Positions 1-5,852 of a stretch of 7,542 nt of DNA are shown piece by piece. The stretch comes from JAVBQG01 sp031549185 (GTDB lineage Bacteria > Synergistota > Synergistia > Synergistales > Synergistaceae), in contig JAVBQG010000070.1 in assembly GCA_031549185.1 (NCBI GenBank), forward strand, positions 1 to 7,542. Reading direction: 5' to 3'. Every line of letters starts with the position of its first letter. Position 1 is the first letter of the stretch. The translations under genes were made by a program, and so were the position numbers. The notes under the pieces were generated by a model. It searched no databases. It worked only from the letters and a program-made list of their open reading frames with translations, and was not told the DNA's origin.

Positions 1-62
1 GTCACACCGAACAGGCGCGCCAGATCCTCGCTCACGGAATCCTTCTTCTCCTCGTCGCTCAT
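1..62 (-). CDS. 5' end of a minus-strand gene leaving the window (unknown product)
   Basis: The reverse strand has an ATG at 62-60 followed by an open frame to the window edge. It reads MSDEEKKDSVSEDLARL and then FGV. The Shine-Dalgarno sequence AAAGGAG lies about eight bases upstream of the ATG, which supports the start. The visible 20 residues are acidic and lysine-rich with no signal peptide, so a cytoplasmic protein is likely. Nothing visible identifies a family. It lies downstream of the YbaK/PrdX-like gene on the same strand, separated by a 165-base GC-rich spacer, so it may or may not be cotranscribed with it. Confidence 0.6.
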   Translation of the reverse strand, partial: MSDEEKKDSVSEDLARLFGV

Positions 63-129
63 TTCGCCAACTCCTTTCGTGCTTTCCTGTTTTCATTCTT
101 GCCACAAACCCGACCAAACACACCCCCCG

Positions 130-208
130 CCCCCACCCACTCCGGTGCGGATCGGGAGGGGAGAGTATCGCCCTTTTTTTGCACCCCCACTCCCCATCGG
201 AGTGGGGG
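130..208. repeat. GC-rich hairpin with an extra copy of one arm
   Basis: CCCCCACTCC at 184-193 and GGAGTGGGGG at 199-208 form a perfect 10-bp stem with a five-base loop. The related sequence CCCCCACCCACTCC at 130-143 shares CCCACTCC with the left arm and could pair with the same right arm. A run of seven T at 174-180 lies on the wrong side of the hairpin for a plus-strand terminator, and it reads as A on the minus strand. The element is therefore not a standard intrinsic terminator for either neighbouring gene. It may be a dispersed GC-rich repeat or an RNA structure between two minus-strand genes. Confidence 0.55.
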
Positions 209-227
209 CCGGGGGGTGAGGTCCGCT

Positions 228-761
228 TTATATCACCGTCGGCGCATGCTTCGCGTAGTCCAGAAAATCCCCCACGATGCGGGCCGTCTCGATCTTCATG
301 TATCCCGTGGTCGTGCCGTCGCCGCACCCGTACCACGCTTCATCGACCACGCCCTTGTCGAAGACAACCCGTACCCGGCGGTCCGCGTCCAGCAAAACGC
401 TGAAGACGGTAGCGGCTCCGACCTTCGTCCCCAGCATCGCCTCCATCCGCTCGGGGGGCGCGAAAGAGACGCGCGATACGCCCAACGCGGCCGCGAACTC
501 CTTCGCTTTGAACAGTTTGTCGCCGCAGGTGATGAAGAGGTAGAACTCCGTCTGCCCCCGATCGCAGAGGAAGAGCGTCTTAACCATCTTCATCTGCAGA
601 GCCCAGTTGACCTCGACGCAATCCTCCATCGTGACGATCTCGTCCGTCTCCACGCGCTGAAACGGGATCCGCAGAAGCGCCAGCGCCTCGTAGGTCTTTT
701 CCTGCAGTGGTGTCCGGAAACGCTCCGGCGCCGTGGTGTAGATCTTGCTGATCGAAAGCAT
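228..761 (-). CDS. YbaK/ProX-type aminoacyl-tRNA editing domain protein (PrdX-like)
   Basis: The 177-residue product resembles the YbaK/ProX superfamily, whose members hydrolyse mischarged tRNAs such as Ala-tRNA(Pro) or Cys-tRNA(Pro) in the cytoplasm. Family signs are YEALALLRIPFQRVET (24-39), the KTLFLCD segment with the usual conserved lysine (K61), a LGVSRVSFAPPERM block (93-106) and GAATVFSVLLD (115-125). The end, HAPTVI, resembles PrdX-type members. From memory, the segment that usually carries a His-Pro pair near the C-terminus reads YGCGDGTTTGYMKI (144-157) here, so that histidine seems to be missing. The start at 761 is chosen over an ATG at 950 because a GGAGGAGGGAGGG-like ribosome site lies just upstream and similarity begins only after it. 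The gene is divergent from the LysR gene, its likely regulator. Substrate specificity is not determined. Confidence 0.8.
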   Translation of the reverse strand: MLSISKIYTTAPERFRTPLQEKTYEALALLRIPFQRVETDEIVTMEDCVEVNWALQMKMVKTLFLCDRGQTEFYLFITCGDKLFKAKEFAAALGVSRVSFAPPERMEAMLGTKVGAATVFSVLLDADRRVRVVFDKGVVDEAWYGCGDGTTTGYMKIETARIVGDFLDYAKHAPTVI

Positions 762-767
762 GACGAC

Positions 768-779
768 CCTCCCTCCTCC
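768..779 (-). promoter_or_regulatory. Strong ribosome binding site fixing the YbaK/PrdX-like start
   Basis: On the reverse strand GGAGGAGGGAGG lies six to seven bases before the ATG at 761-759. It favours this start over the longer 240-codon reading from 950, whose extra 63 residues look like translated leader DNA. Confidence 0.7.
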
Positions 780-888
780 GAAACAACCGTACGGGCACAG
801 GAGACATGCAGGTCCGTCACACACAGTTGCCAACCCTGGCGATTTCCCACCCGAACGATTCATTTTTCTCGATATTTCGACTATCGCC

Positions 889-917
889 ACTCTAGCAGTT
901 TCAAACATACAAATCAA
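889..917 (-). promoter_or_regulatory. Candidate sigma-70 promoter for the YbaK/PrdX-like gene
   Basis: On the reverse strand TTGATT (917-912) and TAGAGT (894-889) are separated by 17 bases. TGC precedes the -10 hexamer, as in extended -10 promoters. Transcription would start near 882 and leave a leader of about 120 bases before the ATG at 761. The hexamers are imperfect, so this is a prediction. Confidence 0.4.
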
Positions 918-927
918 ATCAATGAAT

Positions 928-944
928 TCGAATTTTAAATTCGA
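928..944. promoter_or_regulatory. Inverted repeat, candidate LysR-type operator (site 1)
   Basis: TCGAATTT at 928-935 and AAATTCGA at 937-944 form a perfect dyad around one central base. Its core is CGAAT-N5-ATTCG. It lies immediately upstream of the candidate -35 box of the minus-strand gene, centred near -54 from the predicted start. This is a normal place for a LysR-family activator to bind. A related dyad lies at 988-1003. Confidence 0.5.
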
Positions 945-987
945 TTTCACTGAACAATAAATCGCGCGTCCGTGATAGCATATGGGT

Positions 988-1003
988 CGAATCGATCAAT
1001 TCG
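988..1003. promoter_or_regulatory. Inverted repeat related to site 1 (candidate operator site 2)
   Basis: CGAAT at 988-992 and ATTCG at 999-1003 are separated by six bases, giving nearly the same dyad as at 929-943. The site lies about 20 bases before the lysR start codon and ends just before its ribosome site. Binding here would fit negative autoregulation, which is common in LysR-type regulators. Confidence 0.4.
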
Positions 1004-1022
1004 CAGAGGGGGAGCCAAGAGC

Positions 1023-1910
1023 ATGGACCTGAAGTACCTGACCACGCTCAAGGCCATTCTGGAGACGGGGACCTTTCAGAAGGCCGCGAACCGGTTGAAC
1101 TACACACAGTCCACGGTCACCTTCCAGGTGCAGCAGCTGGAGAGCGAGCTGTCCGTGAAGTTGTTCGAGCGGATCGGCAGGCGCATGGTCCTGACGGAGG
1201 CGGGGCACGAGATTCTCCCCTACATCGACTCCGTCCTCGAGTCGGTCGACCGGCTCTGCAACTTCGGGAAGGAGAGCCGCGAGATCCGGGGCGTGTTGAA
1301 AGTGGCGATGCCCGAGACGTTGCTGACGTACAAGAGCCAGGCGATTTTGAAGACCTTCCGCGAGCAGGCGCCGCACGTCAAGCTACTTGTTCGCTCTCAG
1401 AACTGCTATATCACGAGAAACCAGATTCTGAACGGCGACACGGATGTCGCGCTCCACTACGACGTCGGCGGCTACAACGCCACGGTCCTCGTGAAGAGGC
1501 TGGCGGAGTTCGACCAGGCACTGGTCGCCTCGCCCGCCCTGGAGAGAAACCAGCGCGACTTCATCACGCCGAATCAGCGGAAAGCCGTCTCCCTCATCAG
1601 CAACGACAAGAACTGCATTTCGCAGGAGATCTTCGACCGATACCTGCGGGACCACGGGATCTCGGTCGACAACGTCATCGAGCTGTGGAGCATCGAGGCG
1701 ATCAAGCGCAGCGTCGTCAGCAACCTCGGCGTGGCCTTCCTGCCACGCTTCGCGGTGGCGGAGGAGCTGGCGAGCGGCAAGCTGATCGAGCTGCCCACAG
1801 ACCTGCGGCAAAATAACATCACGGCGATCTGCGCCTGGCACAGGAACAAGTGGGTCAGCCCCGCGATCGAGCTGTTCCTGAAACTCGTGGACGACAATAT
1901 TTTCGTGTAA
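1023..1910 (+). CDS. LysR-family transcriptional regulator
   Basis: This 295-residue protein has the size and architecture of a LysR-type regulator. The N-terminal winged helix-turn-helix (about 1-60) includes YLTTLKAILETGTFQKAANR, then LNYTQSTVTFQVQQLE and LFERIGRRMVLTEAG. A linker helix and an effector-binding domain follow (about 90-290), starting at GVLKVAMPETL and including LGVAFLPRFAVAEEL near the C-terminus. The ATG at 1023 is preferred to an ATG at 972 because GAGGGGGAG at 1006-1014 precedes it and the family N-terminus begins there. It is transcribed away from the YbaK/PrdX-like gene, the usual arrangement for a regulator and its divergent target. The GNAT gene starts 11 bases after its stop and is probably cotranscribed. 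The effector is unknown. Confidence 0.93.
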   Translation: MDLKYLTTLKAILETGTFQKAANRLNYTQSTVTFQVQQLESELSVKLFERIGRRMVLTEAGHEILPYIDSVLESVDRLCNFGKESREIRGVLKVAMPETLLTYKSQAILKTFREQAPHVKLLVRSQNCYITRNQILNGDTDVALHYDVGGYNATVLVKRLAEFDQALVASPALERNQRDFITPNQRKAVSLISNDKNCISQEIFDRYLRDHGISVDNVIELWSIEAIKRSVVSNLGVAFLPRFAVAEELASGKLIELPTDLRQNNITAICAWHRNKWVSPAIELFLKLVDDNIFV

Positions 1911-1921
1911 GGGGGCGTTAC

Positions 1922-2683
1922 ATGCACATTGAGAAGATACGGGAATTCGTGACAGGGCTTGTAGTGAAGCCCGACGACAACCACGTTCCGGAGGGCGCGG
2001 CGCTCGCGTTTCTGGAGTCGAACCCGCTCCTGCACATGGGCATGATCTTCCCCATTATGCGCGGAACCGCTGAGATCCTCTACGCGGAGGGCGACGGCGT
2101 TCTGCTGCGCGAGCTGGCGAGCGGCGCGTACATGCTGTCGGCCTGCGATTTCGAAAAGGGGCGCGAGCTGTTGCGGCCTCTCGGAAGGCGCGAGCTCTTC
2201 TGCGTACACCAAGGCAATATATCCGACTGGCTGGCGGAGACGTACGCCTTCGCGAACCGGCTGGCGTGTTTTCAGGCGGTCCATACGAGCGGACGGCGCT
2301 TCGCCGAAGACCCGGCGATCGAGGTCCGCCAGCTCGGCGTCGAATACCTTGACATTCTCTACAGCTACTATCACGACTACGTCGGGTACGACTACCTGAA
2401 ACGACGTTTGGAGAGCGGCGGGATCTACGGCGGCTTTCTGGGTGAGACGTTATGCGGCTTCGTGGGGACGCACGAGGAGGGCAGTATCGGCATCCTGGAG
2501 GTGCTCGACGCCTACAGAGGCCGAGGCTTCGGCTCCGCGCTGGAAAAATTCATGATCAATCGGATTCTGGAGGAAGGGCAGATTCCGTTCGCGCAGATCT
2601 CCGTCGACAATCAAACCTCGATCAACCTTCAACGAAAGCTCGGGCTCGAGATTTCGAGCGACCGGGTGTACTGGTTGTTCTGA
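1922..2683 (+). CDS. GNAT-family N-acetyltransferase (long, two-part form)
   Basis: The 253-residue product has a C-terminal GNAT domain (about 132-253) that should transfer an acetyl group from acetyl-CoA to an unknown amine. The acetyl-CoA pyrophosphate loop is visible as YRGRGFGSALEKF (198-210), with the R-G-R-G-F-G core at 199-204 after the strand GILEVLDA. The usual later segment SVDNQTSINLQRKLGLEIS (227-245) is also present. The first 130 residues (LLHMGMIFPIMRGTAEILY, then MLSACDFEKG) look like a separate domain, perhaps a degenerate GNAT fold, as found in some clostridial acetyltransferases. The start at 1922 follows AAGGGGG with a six-base spacer. The gene is 11 bases downstream of lysR, so an operon is likely. 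The substrate cannot be inferred. Confidence 0.85.
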   Translation: MHIEKIREFVTGLVVKPDDNHVPEGAALAFLESNPLLHMGMIFPIMRGTAEILYAEGDGVLLRELASGAYMLSACDFEKGRELLRPLGRRELFCVHQGNISDWLAETYAFANRLACFQAVHTSGRRFAEDPAIEVRQLGVEYLDILYSYYHDYVGYDYLKRRLESGGIYGGFLGETLCGFVGTHEEGSIGILEVLDAYRGRGFGSALEKFMINRILEEGQIPFAQISVDNQTSINLQRKLGLEISSDRVYWLF

Positions 2684-2795
2684 ACGATGCAAAGGGATAG
2701 ATATGCATTGGGGAAATCCTTTCATCCATACTTAATGGTATCAGTGCAAGAAATTTCTTACATCAAGTCAAGTGTACGATCGAAGAGGAGCGCCG

Positions 2796-2840
2796 ATATG
2801 CCTGCACAAAAAGCTCGGCTTCGAGATCTCAATCAGCGGC
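2796..2840 (+). pseudogene. Remnant of the 3' end of a second GNAT acetyltransferase gene
   Basis: From 2802 the plus strand reads LHKKLGFEISISG, a typical GNAT C-terminal motif. It resembles LQRKLGLEISS of the intact gene that ends at 2683. Just before it, a frame offset by one base reads RSADM, so RSADM-LHKKLGFEI would be continuous after removing one base. No start codon, acetyl-CoA loop or long open frame accompanies it, so it is only a fragment. It runs into the stop codon of the toxin gene (2833) on the other strand, suggesting the toxin-antitoxin pair was joined to a decaying acetyltransferase gene. The rest of 2684-2832 holds nothing else I recognise. Confidence 0.5.
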
Positions 2841-3147
2841 CGAACAACAGATGCAGCCAGTCTCTTTTGTTGTGGATGATGCGCACCACAAAGAGCTCGT
2901 TCTCGGTAAATCGATAGAAGATGTGATAGGGCATAACCAGATAGCGTCGGTAGCAGGAAGCGGGAAGGGCGATTTCTTCAAACTGCAAAACGGAGCCGAT
3001 GCGCGGATTGTCCGTAAGTATTTTGAACGCCTCTTCCATTCTCTTTAGCAATCCCTCGGCTGCACTCCGATTGTCGTCCGCAACATAATCGAAAATAGCA
3101 TCGAGATCATTTTCCGCGTCGAACGTATAGCGAATTCTAAGCGCCAT
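2833..3147 (-). CDS. RelE/ParE-superfamily toxin of a type II toxin-antitoxin pair
   Basis: The 104-residue basic protein has the RelE/ParE pattern. An N-terminal helical part (DLDAIFDYVADDN, 14-26, then LLKRMEEAFKIL) is followed by NPRIGS (48-52) and a C-terminal sheet with YRRYLVMPYHIFYRF (66-80) and FVVRIIHNKRDW (86-97). Proteins of this family either cleave mRNA on the ribosome or poison DNA gyrase. The sequence alone does not settle which; the RxxHxxRD-type end is seen in ParE-like members. The ATG at 3147 is preferred to a GTG at 3153 because GAGGGAA is better spaced from it. It overlaps the antitoxin stop by 11 bases, implying translational coupling. Confidence 0.88.
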   Translation of the reverse strand: MALRIRYTFDAENDLDAIFDYVADDNRSAAEGLLKRMEEAFKILTDNPRIGSVLQFEEIALPASCYRRYLVMPYHIFYRFTENELFVVRIIHNKRDWLHLLFGR

Positions 3148-3424
3148 GTACACGTTCCCTCAGGCGAGAGAATACCTCCTCGTGATCCCGCAGTTTGCCT
3201 TCGGCGATCTGCCGTTCGGCTGCCAGCAGTTTCATCTCGAGCCTTGTCGCAGCTTCTCTACGACAGAACGCTTCGTGGCTCATGACGACGAGATCGTTTT
3301 CGCCATTGTTTGTGACGAGCACTGGCTCGTCCAACTCATGGCAGAGTTGTGAGAATTTTTTATAGTCCGCACGAATGGCAGAGGACGGCTTCACGGTCAA
3401 GACGCTTGGAATGCTCCTTTCCAT
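3137..3424 (-). CDS. Phd/YefM-family antitoxin
   Basis: The 95-residue product matches the Phd/YefM pattern. An N-terminal DNA-binding fold contains SSAIRADYKKFSQLCHELDE (14-33) and PVLVTNNGENDLVVMSHEAF (34-53). A charged C-terminal helix (about 58-93) would wrap around and neutralise the toxin. The ATG at 3424 is preceded by AGGAGGT with a seven-base spacer, a near-ideal ribosome site. The antitoxin is encoded first and overlaps the toxin gene, the usual order for this class. Such antitoxins normally repress their own promoter, and an inverted repeat overlaps the predicted -10 box upstream. No truncation is visible. Confidence 0.88.
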   Translation of the reverse strand: MERSIPSVLTVKPSSAIRADYKKFSQLCHELDEPVLVTNNGENDLVVMSHEAFCRREAATRLEMKLLAAERQIAEGKLRDHEEVFSRLRERVHGA

Positions 3425-3455
3425 TATATCAACCTCCTATCAAATTTATATCCAT

Positions 3456-3475
3456 ATTATACCAGATCCTTGGTA
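3456..3475 (-). promoter_or_regulatory. Toxin-antitoxin promoter -10 box with overlapping inverted repeat
   Basis: On the reverse strand TATAAT (3461-3456) is a consensus -10 hexamer about 30 bases before the antitoxin ATG. No good -35 hexamer is seen at the right distance. TACCA (3460-3464) and TGGTA (3471-3475) on the plus strand form a dyad that overlaps the -10 box, as expected for a Phd-type autoregulatory operator. Confidence 0.5.
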
Positions 3476-3504
3476 AAGAGCCCCCCCAACATCGCCTTCT
3501 GCGC

Positions 3505-3533
3505 TTGCAAAACCCCCACCCTTGGTGCAGAAT
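3505..3533 (+). promoter_or_regulatory. Candidate promoter for kbl-tdh
   Basis: TTGCAA (3505-3510) and CAGAAT (3528-3533) are separated by 17 bases. Transcription would begin near 3540 and leave a short leader of about 15 bases containing GAGGTG, the ribosome site for kbl. The short leader leaves no room for a riboswitch. The assignment rests only on hexamer similarity and spacing. Confidence 0.4.
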
Positions 3534-3554
3534 TTATCGCGAGGTGATGCCATT

Positions 3555-4742
3555 ATGGCCGTTCCGATGACGTTTATGAGCGAAGAGCTCGACCGCATGA
3601 AAAAAGAGGGGCTGTACGGGACCATCCGTACGCTCGACGGGCCTCAGGGCGCGTGGATCGAGATGGGCGGGAAGAAATACCTCAACCTCTGTTCGAACAA
3701 CTACCTCGGGCTGGCGAACGATCCGCGCGTCTGCGCGCGCGCCAAGACCGGGATCGACCGCCTCGGCGTCGGGCCGGGGGCCGTGCGCACCATCGCGGGG
3801 ACGATGTCGATCCACATCGAGCTGGAGAAGAAGCTCGCCGCCTTCAAGGGCGCCGAGGCCTCCATCGTCGTGCAGTCCGGCTACTGCGCCAACGTCTCGG
3901 TCATCCCGACGCTCACCGGCGACGGCGACACGATCTTCAGCGACTCGCTCAACCACGCGTCGATCATCGACGCCTGCCGCCTCTCGCGCGCCAAGTCCGT
4001 GCGCTACGAGCACTCCGACATGGCCGACCTGACGGCGAAGCTCGAAGAATACAAGGGCGCGCCCGGGCGCAAATTGATCATCACCGACGGCGTCTTCTCC
4101 ATGGACGGCGACGTCGCGAGGCTGCCGGAGATCGTGGAGATCGCCGAGCGATACGGCGCGGTCGTGGCGGTCGACGACGCGCACGGCGAGGGCGTGCTGG
4201 GGCGCGGCGGGCGAGGCATCGTCGACCACTTCCAGCTGCACGGCCGCGTCGACGTCGAGATCGGCACCATGTCCAAGGCCTTCGGCGTGGTCGGCGGCAT
4301 CGTCGCCGGCAGCGCCACGCTGATCGACTACCTGCGCCAGAAGGCGCGTCCGAACCTCTTTTCCAGCGCGCTCACCGTTCCCGACGCCGCCGCCTGTCTG
4401 GCCGCAGTCGAGATCATGAGCGAGAGCGACGACCTGGTAAAGAAGCTCTGGCACAACGGCGACTACATGAAGGCGGGCCTCAAGAAGCACGGCTTCGACA
4501 CCGGCCACAGCGAGACGCCGATCACGCCGGTCATCATCGGCGAGGCAGCGGCGGCGAAGGAGTTCAGCGCCAAACTCTTCGAGGCGGGCGTCTTCGCCAC
4601 GGCGATCGTCTTCCCGACGGTACCGAAGGGCACGGCGCGCATCCGCGTGATGGTCTCCGCCGCCCACAGCGAGGCGGACCTGGACAAAGGCATCGAGGAG
4701 TTCGCCCGGATCGGGCGCGAGATGGGGGTGATCGGGAGATGA
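3555..4742 (+). CDS. kbl: 2-amino-3-ketobutyrate CoA ligase (glycine C-acetyltransferase)
   Basis: The 395-residue protein is a PLP enzyme of the alpha-oxoamine synthase family. With CoA it cleaves 2-amino-3-ketobutyrate to glycine and acetyl-CoA. Visible landmarks are LCSNNYLGLAND (45-56), GAVRTIAGT (75-83), NHASIIDA (133-140), DGVFSMDGD (178-186), VDDAHGEGVLG (206-216) and GTMSKAFGVVGG (237-248). K241 is the expected PLP-binding lysine and D207 to H210 contact the cofactor. The length matches the usual KBL size. BioF and other family members look alike, so the assignment rests largely on the directly overlapping threonine dehydrogenase gene. The ATG at 3555 is chosen because GAGGTG precedes it by eight bases; an in-frame ATG at 3522 lies inside the predicted promoter. 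Confidence 0.9.
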   Translation: MAVPMTFMSEELDRMKKEGLYGTIRTLDGPQGAWIEMGGKKYLNLCSNNYLGLANDPRVCARAKTGIDRLGVGPGAVRTIAGTMSIHIELEKKLAAFKGAEASIVVQSGYCANVSVIPTLTGDGDTIFSDSLNHASIIDACRLSRAKSVRYEHSDMADLTAKLEEYKGAPGRKLIITDGVFSMDGDVARLPEIVEIAERYGAVVAVDDAHGEGVLGRGGRGIVDHFQLHGRVDVEIGTMSKAFGVVGGIVAGSATLIDYLRQKARPNLFSSALTVPDAAACLAAVEIMSESDDLVKKLWHNGDYMKAGLKKHGFDTGHSETPITPVIIGEAAAAKEFSAKLFEAGVFATAIVFPTVPKGTARIRVMVSAAHSEADLDKGIEEFARIGREMGVIGR

Positions 4743-5680
4743 AACGAATTCTCGTCACGGGCGCTAACGGCCAGATCGGAACCGAGCTGATCGAGCGCCT
4801 GCGCAGGGACTACGGCACGGACAACGTGATCGCAAGCGACATCCGCGAGCTGCCGGGGGACCAGGACGGCCCCTTCCGAATCCTCGACGTGCGCGACGCC
4901 AACATGGTGCACGAGGCGATGGCGCGCACGGAGGCCGACACCATCATCCACATGGCGGGCATCCTCTCCGCCAAGGGCGAGGAGTACCCGCAGCTGGCGT
5001 GGGAGATCAACATCCAGGGCATCTACAACGTGCTGGAGGTGGCGCGCATCAAGGGGACGGCGGTCTTCTTCCCCAGCTCGATCGCCACCTTCGGCCCCAG
5101 CACGCCGGCCGTGAACACGCCGCAGGACACCGTGCAGCGCCCGACCTCGATCTACGGCATCTCCAAGGTCTCGGGCGAGCTGCTCTGCGACTACTACCAC
5201 ATCAAGTACGGCGTCGACGTGCGCGGCCTGCGCTTCCCCGGCCTGATCTCGTACAAGGCGCTCCCCGGCGGCGGCACCACCGACTACGCCGTGCACATCT
5301 ACTACGACGCGGTCAAACACGGCCGCTACGTCTGCCCGCTGAAGCCGGGCAGCTTCATGGACATGATGTACATGCCGGACGCGATCGACGCGGTGCTGCA
5401 GATCATGGAGGCCGACCCCAAGAAGTTCGTACACTGGAACGCCTTCAACACCTCGGCCATGAGCTTCGACCCCGAGAGGATCGCCGCCGAGATCCGCAAG
5501 CACATCCCCGGCTTCGAGCTGGAGTACAAACCCAACCCCGTCCTGCAAGCCATCGCCGACTCATGGCCCGAGTCGCTGGACTGCAGCGCCGCCCGCGCGG
5601 AGTGGGGCTTCGCCCCCAAGTACGACCTCGCGGCGATGACGGAGGACATGCTGAAGCGCCTGCGGGAGAAGCTGGGGTAA
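4739..5680 (+). CDS. tdh: L-threonine 3-dehydrogenase, short-chain (epimerase-like) type
   Basis: The 313-residue protein oxidises L-threonine to 2-amino-3-ketobutyrate with NAD+. It belongs to the extended short-chain dehydrogenase type, not the zinc-dependent E. coli type. The NAD-binding loop TGANGQIG (7-14) is followed by D34 after the second strand. S114 in FPSSIATFGP, Y139 and K143 in YGISK form the catalytic set. The family-typical FPGLISYKALPGGGTTDYAV (166-185) and IADSWPESLD (272-281) are present. The ATG overlaps the kbl stop as ATGA, so translation is probably coupled and both enzymes are made together. The product of this enzyme is the substrate of Kbl. Confidence 0.92.
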   Translation: MKRILVTGANGQIGTELIERLRRDYGTDNVIASDIRELPGDQDGPFRILDVRDANMVHEAMARTEADTIIHMAGILSAKGEEYPQLAWEINIQGIYNVLEVARIKGTAVFFPSSIATFGPSTPAVNTPQDTVQRPTSIYGISKVSGELLCDYYHIKYGVDVRGLRFPGLISYKALPGGGTTDYAVHIYYDAVKHGRYVCPLKPGSFMDMMYMPDAIDAVLQIMEADPKKFVHWNAFNTSAMSFDPERIAAEIRKHIPGFELEYKPNPVLQAIADSWPESLDCSAARAEWGFAPKYDLAAMTEDMLKRLREKLG

Positions 5681-5710
5681 CGGCGGAAACGGACAGACGA
5701 ACGAGACGAA

Positions 5711-5740
5711 GCGGCGCCGGAACATCGACGCCGCCTTTTA
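5711..5740 (+). terminator. Probable intrinsic terminator of kbl-tdh
   Basis: GCGGCG (5711-5716) pairs with CGCCGC (5729-5734) around a 12-base loop and is followed by CTTTTATAT. It begins 30 bases after the tdh stop. The stem is short but GC-rich and the T run is brief, so termination may be moderate. No gene is seen between here and the ATPase stop at 5853. Confidence 0.6.
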
Positions 5741-5753
5741 TATGGTCCGACAC

Positions 5754-5781
5754 AAATAAGATCAAAGCTTTGACCTTATTT
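5754..5781. repeat. 28-bp near-perfect palindrome beyond the ATPase gene (copy 1)
   Basis: The left arm AAATAAGATCAAAG (5754-5767) and right arm CTTTGACCTTATTT (5768-5781) are complementary at 13 of 14 positions, with no loop. The single mismatch pairs 5761 with 5774. It lies between the tdh terminator and the convergent ATPase gene. The T-rich end on either strand could give a weak bidirectional terminator. However, 20 of 28 positions match the palindrome at the ATPase promoter (7318-7345), including CAAATAAGAT when one flanking base is counted. This suggests a shared protein-binding or boundary role. Confidence 0.75.
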
Positions 5782-5796
5782 CAACATGGCGCTGTG

Positions 5797-5839
5797 ATCG
5801 CAGAAATTGCAATGGTTTGCGCAATCGCAAAAAGTGCAA
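5797..5839. repeat. Imperfect 16-base direct repeat, 27-base period
   Basis: ATCGCAGAAATTGCAA at 5797-5812 and ATCGCAAAAAGTGCAA at 5824-5839 match at 14 of 16 positions and start 27 bases apart. ATTGC (5806-5810) and GCAAT (5821-5825) also form a small dyad between them. The repeat lies 14 bases before the ATPase stop codon on its downstream side and has no recognisable coding role. It could be part of the downstream end of an inserted unit. Confidence 0.45.
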
Positions 5840-5852
5840 CGATTGGTTCTTT

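Noticed and set aside
174..208. T-run and hairpin as an intrinsic terminator
   Set aside because: The T-run precedes the hairpin on the plus strand and reads as A on the minus strand, so neither strand has hairpin followed by U.
99..938. 279-codon plus-strand frame over the YbaK/PrdX-like gene
   Set aside because: It is antisense to a gene with clear family motifs and a strong ribosome site, and its own translation is low complexity.
2687..2917. 76-codon plus-strand frame after the GNAT gene
   Set aside because: It runs antisense into the toxin gene and is out of frame with the GNAT-like remnant; no family similarity seen.
3425..3554. Riboswitch upstream of kbl
   Set aside because: The predicted transcript leader is only about 15 bases and no glycine-riboswitch-like structure is seen.
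3653..4738. Long arginine-rich plus-strand frame inside kbl that continues into tdh
   Set aside because: Only the part from 4739 is real (tdh). The earlier part is a shadow of kbl caused by high GC; its RR/HR-rich composition is not protein-like.
3534..5548. Long minus-strand open frames opposite kbl and tdh
   Set aside because: They are antisense shadows of GC-rich genes, with valine/aspartate/arginine-rich low-complexity translations and no ribosome sites.
5754..5839. CRISPR-like repeats near the ATPase 3' end
   Set aside because: There are only two short imperfect direct repeats and one palindrome, with no regular repeat-spacer series and no cas genes.
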